Part shown: positions 14,120 through 25,000 of the stretch, one piece after another
Layout: the number at the start of each line of letters is the position of its first letter
Position numbering within the stretch: position 1 is the first letter of the stretch
Assembly (NCBI RefSeq): GCF_040054535.1
Contig: NC_090785.1
Span: 6,941,501 to 7,005,500, forward strand
Source of the DNA: Antennarius striatus
Lineage: Eukaryota; Chordata; Actinopteri; Lophiiformes; Antennariidae
Length of the DNA: 64,000 bases
Reading direction: 5' to 3'
Translations under genes and position numbers: made by a program
The notes under the pieces: generated by a model
The model's database searches: none
Seen by the model: the letters and a program-made list of their open reading frames with translations, nothing else
Told to the model about the DNA's origin: nothing

Positions 14120-16287
14120 GACCAGGACATCACCTCCATATCCTATCGACTCCTCAAACTAGGCATTAAATAAAATCCACCTGTAGATAATTTTTAATTT
14201 CTCTACAGAATTAGCCGGAGATGGATACATGAGACTGACCTGTGTGCTACATAGAAAAAAAGTCTTTCACATTTGCTATTATTTCATTATGTGTGTCAAC
14301 ATCCTCACAACATGTGAGACATTCTAGAAGCAGTAAGAAAAATATTTCTGTTGGAGTTTGCAAACTTTGTGCATGATAGCAGTAGAGTACTTAAAATGCT
14401 AGCATGTATTTCACATGACTTAATCTCATATATTGCAGTCTCAAGGTCTGGAGACTCATGTCATTGCTCTGTATTGTAATATAGTATCACTTCCAGGAAT
14501 AAGGGGAAGGGAAATTTTGTTGCAAAATCCTCACATGTTTCTGAAGAAATGCAGCAAGCTATGCAACCAGGATTAAGCAATCATTCGCAAGGAATTTAAA
14601 AAGATACGAGCAGCGTACACTGTTTAATGTGGCTCTGTAACCAGCAAAACAAAGACCACTGAAAATCATGGAAATTTGATAAATAACAGATGAACATCAG
14701 AGTGCGTCCAAAATGATGATAAAAAATGTCTTCTTTACTTTAAACCTATCTTTTCCCACTGTCTCAGCATTATCTCCCTTTGCACATGATGTACCATCTC
14801 TCAAGAAGAGAAGCCATTTTTGAGGAATGATCAGGATTTGTTGACATTTCTTGTTAAAAATGAATGGAATTTAACTTGAGTAAGCTATTTAAGTAGGGAG
14901 GTTCACTATTAGGTAACAAGCATGCCCAAAACATGAATTTCTTGTAAATGAAACATCGCATTTATGATACTCTCTTACGTAGATAACTTTGGAGGGAGTG
15001 TTTGTCGGAGTTGTGATAAATGACTTGAACAAATCTGATACCTTGTGATTCCCATCATTAATGACTGCTATTACTGATAATGCCCCGGTGAATCAATTTC
15101 AGTGTATTTTGTATTTGGTTGGTGTGACAACAGCCTTCGTACAAAAAAGAAAAGCAAAACCAACTTTTGGGATGTGCAGGGAAGATAGATTTCCTGAAAT
15201 GAACTGGCAGAAGTGGACATTCATAACCTCCCAAAGACCTTTTACTTCCTCCTCCATGCACAAAAAAAATAGGAAAGCCTGATCTCTTGGAGGGAGACAC
15301 ACGTATCTCCCTTTAGCAGCTGGAAACAACCTCTTGGAAAAAAGAGCCTTATCTCCATAAACAGGACCCTTTCTTTTGATTGACAACCTAGTCCAAGACA
15401 AAGAGTTGATTTTGCCATTACACACAAACACACGTGTAGAAACATTCGAGGCCAAGATGATGTTCTGTAAATAAAACATGCATGTTTTTTCACCTCTGCA
15501 GGTCTGTACTGGAATAAATGTCTTTTTTCACTTTTTTTTTTTTACATTAAACTATCCAAAATGTAAGGGTTTTAAGGAAGATGGAAAACATTTGTCGGTT
15601 CTTTTCAAAGCAGTCAATTGTGATTTGTTTTTTTGTTTTTTTACCAGAGGGGTTTGGCTGTTTCCAGTAAAACAATGACACCATTGACCCACTAAATGCT
15701 TTCCCCCATTCGATAACACAACAACTCACTCTAGCGCAAGCCTTGTTTTTTTTTAGTGCAGGATCTGCACAATGATAGTATGGATTTCTTTCACCTCTTC
15801 TTGGCTTTTCTTTTATCTCAGAAGGTCCACTTCACACATTCGGCTCTTGATGTCTCTTGTAAGTGCTTTGCTATTGACTTTTTCAGGACATAATGAACAA
15901 GCTGATTGATTCTTTATCCAGATGTCGATGTCAAAAGCTTCCAGAGTGTCTTCTTACTTTTTCTGCTCTTCATGTTCATGTCTGCTGTTGTGACTCAAAC
16001 AGAATCAGGGTCCTTATCAAATGGCACTAGATAATCATAAAGCGTTAAATAAGCTGGAGTAGTTTCACCCCTGTCAATGACATGATGGATAACCTCAAGG
16101 TAACGGTGATGTGTGAAGTCAAAGCCAATTTTGGCTTTACTGAGAACAATGCAGTGCACGTCTCTAGCCTCTACTCTCTATCGTCAGATTTCATTTCCAT
16201 TTTTTTGTGCAGCTGCATGCTCTGAAGGCCTAATAATAGTTCATTGTCAAGAACTGCCTGGCACTACCTCTTCAAACTGCCTCTGTC

Positions 16288-16436
<149 letters not shown>

Positions 16437-16647
16437 GGCTTCACTGACTTCATATAACTGTTTATATCTTCTGAGATCATATTCAAATATTGTCTTAAAG
16501 AACTACACCCAGTAACTGGGACGCCGCCCAGTCAACAACCAGTTCAGAGGATCTAAAAAAACAAATTATTAGCTGCATCAATCTTTGTTTCTAATGAGCT
16601 TCCATAATCTACAAAATAAGTTAGCATTACCCTGTGTCATCTGTTAG

Positions 16648-19248
16648 TGTATCTCCAAACCATCCTGAAGAACCATACTGCTCATGCTTGTGAAGGAGAC
16701 ACTCTCTTCATAGAATGTCCCTTCAGGACATCAGTGACCATCTTATCAGCTTTCTATGGACGGCTTGTTCCCAACCAGCATTTGTGCCCGTCTTCCAACT
16801 CAAACAAGACTGCGGTGGAGGACACAGAATGCTCTTCCCCAGTTGCTATTGAGGTATAAAAAGCCTCAGTGAGGTGAATGTGAAAACAATTTGTTTCAGG
16901 AAAGCACTTTGCTTTCTGACTCATGCTGAAGATTAGTGAAGCCACAACATGTTTTCTTATCATTGCAGAAAGTGTTTTCAGAGTGTCATGATCGTCGATC
17001 CTGTCATTTTCCTGTCATCAGTCCAGTGTTTGGGCAGGATCCCTGTCCCCAAACCAGCAAATACCTTCTTGTCTCCTTCAAGTGCAGACCAAGTGCGAAA
17101 CTTTTTTATTTTGCAGTGGCTTCCTTTCAGTATGTTTACCACAGGTTTATGTATGTGTGTCTCTTTTGTTTCTCAGAACACCACCGCACCAGGCTGGTGT
17201 GTGAAAATGAGCGTCTGAGGCTGATCTGTAAAAATCAAACTGTTCTCATGATCTACTCTGCCACGTTTGGACACTTGCTCCATGGAAATCCTTACTGCCC
17301 CCAGGAGACTTTGTCACATATGGACATGGGTCTGAAAGAGAGCGCTTCACTGTCATTTAACTACAAATAGAGGAACCAAGCTACAATTTCTATAGATATA
17401 GAAGGAAATGCCAGAGTGTGTTCATGTACTACAATGAGGAATATAACAAGTACAATTGTATAAAAAGTATATACAGTATATATCTATCTAAAAAAAATGC
17501 TTTCATTGAGCCATCTTAAAAAATCGTTATAAATAATGTTGTTAACCAGATATTACATTTGAGCATTGTGGTTATGATAAAATAACAGCAGTTAACTTCA
17601 TTAAAATTCATTTATTCCAGAATGTTTATCACCATCAGCTTTGAGGAAGGTGTCTCGCCGATGTCACAGCAAAGCAAACTGCTCTCTTCTGGCCGATACT
17701 CACACTTTTGGGGACCCCTGCTTCCCTGGCACCAGGAAACACCTACGAGTGTCGTTCACATGTGGTAAGTGATGATTAGGATGTCACGACTCATGACTGA
17801 TGCCAAATCCTGAAAAAAAATTAAGCTTTCATTTCCTCTTCAGTGCCCCAATATCTTCTTGAAAATGTCGGCCGTGAGTCAGTGGATCCTTTCATGATCT
17901 CAGACTACACACATGGTGAGAGTCAAATTTAAAACCCTTGGGTCCTGTTGTCACAAACTTTGACTGGCATCTGAGGCCGTACCGTCTCACCTGCAGGTGG
18001 ATGGTACACTGGCCCCACCTACAGGCCTAAAAACGTGCTCTTAACCAACTCTCTGGAGATGATTGAAAAAATATTAGGTATGTGCACTGATGCCTGTCGA
18101 CCTCAGGCGCTGCATGTATGCTATTGTCATAGCTCATATTTAAAGGGACATTAAATAATTTATCATATCTCATTTTACATCATAGTATGTCATAGTTGAG
18201 CACACTGATTACACTTTGTGAACTTTTTGTCTTGTGTCTCACAAATTGATCATCTTGCAATATAATCCATTTCCTTCATGTCAGTCTCACTAAATAGAAC
18301 ATGCAGAAATATTCGCCATGGACCCTGACCCTTTTGTGAAGCATGTCAAAAGATTTATACATCCCACAAAGCGGTGATGTATTGCAATTGTCAGTGTTTG
18401 CGTGTTTGTGTGTCTGTCCGTCCGTCCACCAAATATCTTCAATCGTTGCAGATAGAAAGATGAAACAAAAAGCACATTACTCGGGCAGCAAAGGGGATGA
18501 ACATGAGATGATGACCTTGACCTTGAGAAAACTAGGTCATGGTCAAATTTCAACTTTTGTACACTCTGGCACCGGATACGATAGAAAGACGAAGGAGAAG
18601 TCCAGTATGACTAAGACCAAAGCTAGTGCTTTGATCTATGGTCTGAAATATTTTCAATCCTGAGATATTTTTGCACATATCGCAGGAACCACATTATATA
18701 ATGCAAAAACTGTATTGTAATGCAAAAGGAATGCACAGAATGAGCAGTTTGTATTCATTTGATTAATACATATAAAACACCAGGATTATCTATGGAGAAT
18801 GACAGGATGTTTAAAAAGATGGACAACTTTTAAGTAGGGTTCAGACATTAAATTAAAATGAAGTTTACGTTAATCTCTTCCAGGTTTCCCAGAAAGAGTG
18901 GCTCTGTACTTCGTCTCCGGTATCAGCGCTGGTTTGGTTTTCTTGCTCTGCATATTTGGTCTACGTTCCACACTAATGAGGGATTTTAAAGATCTGGTTT
19001 CTGAGCTGAACCAAACTCACAGACACCACAAGGAACTTATGGAGGCTGATGACATCTCGGACACTTCATCCTTCCATCCCCTCACACAATCCCACCAAAC
19101 AGACACCTACAGTCCATCCACTTTGACCATAGAGATGGTTGAATATAATATGGAGCCGAGGACAGAGCTGCCCAATGGAGACATGTGGCCACATCCAAAT
19201 TCCAGCCCTTACTCCATTCACAAGATAAAAACCCACAACATTTCATAG
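16648..19248 (+). CDS. eva1c: EVA1C (eva-1 homologue C), N-terminal exon missing
   Basis: Seven exons: 16648-16853, 16969-17092, 17177-17329, 17621-17764, 17844-17915, 17997-18077 and 18884-19248, with consistent phases. They encode two SUEL-type galactose-binding lectin domains: the first with SAFYGRLVPNQHLCPS, VFGQDPCPQTSKYLLVSFKC, the second with IYSATFGHLL, CLSPSALRKVSRRC and FGDPCFPGTRKHLRVSFTC. A single transmembrane segment follows (VALYFVSGISAGLVFLLCIF) and a cytoplasmic tail of about 90 residues beginning LRSTLMRDFKDL. Family knowledge: EVA1C is a Slit-binding guidance co-receptor. The tail is unlike the human one beyond the juxtamembrane part. The donor after 17329 (GTCTGA) is weak. 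The signal peptide exon upstream of 16648 was not found, so the 5' end given here is a splice acceptor, not a start codon. Confidence 0.9.
18400..18715 (+). mobile_element. Probable non-autonomous interspersed repeat in the last eva1c intron
   Basis: A GC-richer block begins with TCTGTCCGTCCGTCC and contains GCAGATAGAAAGATG, TGACCTTGACCTTGAG, GGTCATGGTCAAA and AAGTCCAGTATGACTAAG. It stands out from the AT-rich intron and has the look of a multi-copy element. No transposase or reverse transcriptase is encoded. AATGCAAAA occurs twice just after it (near 18700 and 18719). The family is not identified. Confidence 0.45.
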
Positions 19249-19366
19249 ATTTGTTTTTATTACTGAAATTAACTGCTGACACAATCTACTACTATAGAGG
19301 TTGTGTAACAGATTAACTGTGCCTATTTTCATTCATGTCATCATTCACGAGAAAGTGATATTAAAC

Positions 19367-19372
19367 AATAAA
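19367..19372 (+). terminator. eva1c poly(A) signal AATAAA
   Basis: AATAAA 119 nt after the eva1c stop, giving a short 3' UTR. Confidence 0.7.
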
Positions 19373-19919
19373 AATTGAAATATCATACCTATTTCTTTAC
19401 ATTGGTCAACTCATTTTTTTAAATGTCAGTCGGGGTGGTTTTAATGTAAAGAATACTGAAAAAAGCATTCAATTCTTTCATGGGAGAAGAAACACAGCCA
19501 GAATTCTATCACCTCATACATTACGGCAGTCGAAGTACAGATTGCAATCTATGTATATGAAGACTTTCAGTACCTGTTTGTAAGAAATAGGAACAGTGCT
19601 GTGGCTGCAAATGAGAGGGAGATAACATGGGAGTGAATGCGTACATTTAAACATAATTCTTTATTTTTTTTTTAGGCATAATCCTGTGGGGGAGAAGCAC
19701 ACGTTGTAGCAGCTGAGAATGACATATAACAACATTGTTCACACAAGTCAGAGTACTGCACCTCATCATTTTGATTGTTTGTCATTGTACAGTAAATGAT
19801 AAGTGGAAATTTGACTGTTCAGTTGTTTTATCGCCAAAATAATGCTCATTACACACATAAATGTGCTCTCACCCACATCAAATTCTGTTGGTATGGCGGT
19901 GATGATGTGACTTAGAGTT

Positions 19920-20192
19920 TAAAATGATTCTGGCAGGTGTTGTCTCTCGCTGCTCTACCATCTTGGATAGCAGACAGGTGGACAGGGTCATCATTGGGGT
20001 CTTCAGTTGTAGGGTAGGGTGTTGTTCTCCTCTAATAGTAGCAATAGTATGGAGAACAACACAGTTATATCACAGGCTCTCTCAGGAATCATCCTCAGGT
20101 GACGTAAGCACTGGAAATGGGCTCTCAGCAGGCTGCTGTCATTTCCACCAAGCCTTTCGTTCTGCAGTGAGCCCAGTGTAAATTCTGTGTGT

Positions 20193-20223
<31 letters not shown>

Positions 20224-20910
20224 CTGGTTCAGTGTACGGAGTCAGCAGCCCCGATTACCATGGGTAACCCTTGTCCTCCAGATGAAGGACATCAAAGTCT
20301 CCTGTGATGTACAGTATTTTATATTTGGGATACATTAAAGTGGATTAAAGGACAGACACAAGTGGGTTATTGCAAACCTTTATGCTACTTACCAAGTCTG
20401 CTGCTCAGGTAAGACTCATCATACATCCGTGAGTCGATGAACCGACCCAGAACATTTTGCCATCACATCATAAATTTAGTCTACAGCGTCACATATGATC
20501 TGAACAAATGTTAGATTATCTATGATGCAGTCTTTAACATGTTGACACAGTAATCAATCTACATGTACCTGCACATTTATGCTGTGAATGGACTTACTAT
20601 TCACAGCTTCATTATATGAGGGAGCCTTGATGGGAATGTGGGTACCATCTATACAGACATTTACATTGGGAAATCCTAAAAGAAATTTAAGTTACTAATC
20701 CAATTCTGAGGTTGCAACACAATGTCATTAAGAGAATATAATTTAAAATTAATTCATCAGATTTCTTCATCATTCACGTGCAATCCTCTGTGGTGATTCT
20801 TGTGGGTTTATCTTCAGGGAAATTGACACACCGGAATAATAAGTTGTTTCAGGGCGAGGCGCTCTGAGCATCTCCCACATTATATAGAAAACTGCTGTTT
20901 GCAAAGAAAA
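19920..20910 (-). mobile_element. Decayed PIF/Harbinger transposase (HARBI1-like nuclease)
   Basis: Read on the minus strand from 20905 to 19920, segments in different frames line up in order with Harbinger nucleases: [47 protein letters not shown] (first catalytic Asp), [21 protein letters not shown] then in another frame DSRMYDESYLSSRLG (second catalytic Asp), DKGYPW and SGLLTPY, HFQCLRHLRMIPERACDIT, and VLHTIATIRGEQHPTL. Several stops and frame changes separate them, so the copy is dead. A GT/G-run microsatellite (20186-20223) lies inside. The DNA-binding ORF2 and the terminal inverted repeats were not recognised. This is a class II cut-and-paste element of the ocrl upstream region. Confidence 0.85.
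20186..20223. repeat. (GT)10 followed by a 17-nt G run
   Basis: GT dinucleotides run directly into a homopolymer of G, interrupting the decayed Harbinger transposase. Confidence 0.95.
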
Positions 20911-21787
20911 CAAGAACCAATGCAGTCACAAACTGCAACATCCTGCGACACCGCTGAATTCAAAATTTTAACCTGTTATTGGTTAGGTTATTGTTGTATA
21001 AATAACCTAAAATCAAAGTTTACAGGTAGGTTAGCCATCCCCTTGACCTGTCTTTTACATGTGACTTATTGGATATTTCACGGGATGTCTCTTGACGTAG
21101 TAGTGGATGTAGTGAAGTACAGTATGGGTATATTATAATATATAATATAAATACATATAATGACTATCACACTGTCTTGGATACACTTAAGGTTCTTACA
21201 AACTGACATTGGAAACATAAGTGCCTGTGCAGAACTTTATTCTACGCCGTTGGATTTAATTATGGCATATTTTCCAAAAAAATTGCATTTTGACATACAG
21301 ATATCGAATTTACTGGATGTACCTGTACTGTACTTTATTTCATAATTTCTTCCACTGCTCATAGAAGCCTGAAGGCCTCCTCTGCAGAAGGTGGTGTTAG
21401 AGATCGAACACTTAACAAAGTGCCACCGTAAAAAACGAAGAAGATGAAACCGGAACTTCAAATATTTGGGAAGTGTGTGGTGTGTTCCGGTCAGATTTGT
21501 ACATCTACTATGGTGAAGACAAGCCCCACCCTACTCTTTCTTTGATTGGCTAGTTTTGGTATGTTACGGGGAAGTCACCAAGTGCTTATTGGCTAGAATT
21601 GAAAAGGGTCATGGTTTTGTCATAGTAGTATTTCTAAATCGCCAACGGGAAGACAGGAGTGAGTCCACACAGTCAATTCTCTATAGGAGTTTAACTAGCT
21701 AAATCATCCACCAACCGTCAGCCATGTAATCTGACCACCCTGGCCTCTGAACAGAATAGAAGCCGGATGTTCCAAGTTTCGGACACA

Positions 21788-21832
21788 ATGGCGAACATTA
21801 ACCGGGACATTTTGACATCTCGGCTCCACTGA
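21788..21832 (+). promoter_or_regulatory. Possible uORF in the ocrl leader
   Basis: ATGGCGAACATT opens a 14-codon ORF ending in TGA, about 210 nt before the ocrl start. It would matter only if the transcript begins upstream of it. The surrounding 21450-22040 stretch is relatively GC-rich for the window and contains GATTGGCT (inverted CCAAT) near 21543, fitting a promoter/5' UTR region. Confidence 0.35.
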
Positions 21833-22043
21833 ACATTCGTGACCCCGTCCAGCAGCAATAGTAACATCTGGCTAACAAGCTAAAAGCTGTTAGCATTAGC
21901 AGCTGCCAGCCGAACAGCTGTCACCCCGGAAGGCCGACGCAGCCACACCGGGTGGGGATTTAACTTTTTTATTGTCCGTGTCTGGACTAAACCTACCAAA
22001 AGTCAGCCAATGATAAAAAGCTGTTCATTCCATATCGGTAAGA

Positions 22044-25000
22044 ATGGAGACCTCTTTGGGGATAAGCAGCGAGGAGTGCCTGGCAATATCCTTTTTGAAA
22101 AAAGTTACTGCATTTTAAAGTATGTTTTTCCTGCTTGTTTTAGCTTGTTGGCTAACTTTAGCGTTTGAAGCATTTTCTTAGCTAATGTCTGTTCTCGCTA
22201 GCACGAAAGTATTTGGATGAAATAAAATTCATGAACACCACGTCTATTATAATAAGTAGGTGAATAACTTGTGAGTCATTTAACTGATTCTTTTATAGCG
22301 ACACTTGAATTCTAATTCAGCTCACTAGAACCAACAACATAGAGCGGGTGAAATCGGCTTGTTGAACAGAATAACTTCATATTTTAAGTGTCCCTGGCTC
22401 TTGCACTGGCTGTACTAACCACATAATCCACTCAAGTGCTTTCTCTCTTTCCCCCCCCCCCCCAGAAATTATGACTCGGTATTTGCCACATTAATTTGCT
22501 TCCTACTACACAATAACCACGGCTTCTGCTTTCACTCTCACCGCACGCATCGTAATAACAAGTGAATTGAAGTGAGATCCTGTGTTTGAATAACAGGGCT
22601 TTTGATGTCCACAAACATGTCTCATCTTCAGATTCAAAATAATTCCTTGATTGTAATGCTTACACTGTAAAAGGTCAAGAGCTGCGGGCTGGTCAGAAGG
22701 AGCCCATACTACTGTCTCTAATTGAGCGCAATGGAGAGTTTATGTAAGTATCAGATAATCTGATTACTGAAAACATGTGGGGGTTTTTTTTGTTAGGAGT
22801 TGGTACTTGTGTGTGGTATGTTTAAACGTTGGCCTAGTTATTACTTGGATTCAGAATGTATTTTAATTTTACCTCCAAGAACCTCACTCACTGCTAATTG
22901 TTAGTTTGTCTGCAAGCTACTTTGATGAGCTGCCAAGAGTTTTTGATGAAATTTTGCTGAGAGATGAATCCTGGGCCGCTGAGGGCTCGACAATCACTAT
23001 TTCTCTTTCTTCAACACTGTGATAGTGATATTAGGGTTTTTTTTACACAAATGAAGTTTACACGAAGTTTATGGGAGCTACATGTTTTGTGTCACGTTGA
23101 GAAAGAGGGGTAGAGACATGGCACAGTATGAATAATAGATTTAAATAAGATAATACATTGCATAAACATTGGTTTTGTCTCAGGTATATTTTTATGGCTA
23201 AATCAAAAAGGTCAAAAGTACTGAAAGAAAATAATTGTTGTATACAACATTGCATTAACGTCTTTAAAGTTTCGAAAGCCAGCTGCAGGACAATGTTGCC
23301 TGTGGAGCTGTTTTAATTTGGTTCTGCGTCACCAGGACTTTCATACAGAACATGCCCACTTCAGCATCTGTGTAGTGAAAGATGTGATAGAAGTTGGCGT
23401 GATAAACTGTCAGGCTTGTTTGTGTTCGTGGCAGGTCGTGACATGGTGTGGTGTGAGAGGGAAAAGAATGGCACCAACAGCAGCCTGCTCACTTCACATT
23501 ATACAGAATTCCTCTACTTACTCTTGGACTATAATGAGACTCACATGGGCACACAAGCTTGATCATCAGCTGACTTTGTTAAAACAACACACAGTTAACT
23601 CCTTTCTGACAGGGGAAATATGGGGAGAAATTGTGACAATCAGGGCCTACCAGATCAACTGTAGACAGTATATAATATTGTGAAACTAACTATTTTCAAT
23701 ATTAGTTCAAACTTAGGCTAGCATGATCATAGCATTTTATCTGGTGATTAATTATAACACAAACTATTTTGATTGACAATTTAATTTTTTAAAATTTCAT
23801 TTTAGCCCACCATCAGAGGTTCCTTTTAACATTTACAAATTTAACAATACATACAGTATGCACAACTTGAAGCACTTCTGAGAACTTCAGTAATAATTGC
23901 CTGGATGGCTGTTTGTTGTCTGTTCAGGTTCATTGAATCTAGCTGGGTGGTGTTATTTGATGTGTTTTTTGATTTGTGGTTGCTATCTACCTACAAACTA
24001 TTAAAAAAACAACCCATAACCATTTGGTGTTACTTTGTATTTGGGGTTGCCAGATTGATGATCCATGATGTTCAAATTAAGCTCATCAAGAGTTGAAGAG
24101 GTTTTGTAGCGAAAGGTTAGATTTAATTTTCAACGCACAGCAAAATAGCACAGCTGGATAATGTCACCAACAAATGTCAAATATCAAACTGTGGAAATGG
24201 AAATGTGAAAACACTTATGCAAAATAACTGCCAATTCCCTGTCCTTGCACAAGGCTGTAAATGTAGTAAGGAAGCATTTACGGTGTAGGAAACCAACTTT
24301 GTGTTAACACATATGTGAACATTTCTGACCATCTTACTTTAACCTGAACATCACAATGTTCACTGCAACATTACTGTAAGTCTGTTGTATTGTAAGGAGT
24401 TTATCTGGTGATTATCATGTAGCTTGCTTAGCATAGCGGTGGGGTTGTTGTTGATACAGAGGAACTGTGAGTTCTTCTGACACATAGTCCGGCAATGCTG
24501 AATCATTTCTTCTCTTCAACAGCTATCAGTGTTATCATAATGTGTAGGGGAAATGTGCAGTGCCAAGAATGTTTCTTTGACCCTGGCTCTTTGTCAGCCA
24601 TTGTTAGAAAGTGAAAGATTAACCGGGCCACAGTGACCCATTTTGGATTGGAAGCCGCTTATATTAACATGTAATGATCCAAAATGCAGGTCCTCTGAAT
24701 GTACACCTGGTTATTGTTGTAGACAGATGAAGCTATAGTAACTCTGTCAACAAGGCAAACTAGACAGCAGTCAGAGAGCTCAGACTTCCATTAGGACAGG
24801 TCAACTTTGAACAAAGAGACTAATTACTCCCAGAGTGGAGAAACCTTTGCATGTGTGCACGTGCTTTATAGATTGTTGACAATCTGAACTACATATTTTT
24901 ATCATTTGATAATTATACTCTTACTAATGGCACGTTTATCCATATTGCATCTCAAATTTTCAATCATTTTCATATTTTCAAATTAAATGCTGTGCATGAA

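Noticed and set aside
15058-15493. Minus-strand ORFs of 80-126 codons
   Set aside because: No similarity, no conserved splice context, and overlapping frames are equally open.
15952-16030. Candidate eva1c signal peptide exon (ATG with short hydrophobic run)
   Set aside because: No donor in the required phase and the frame soon closes.
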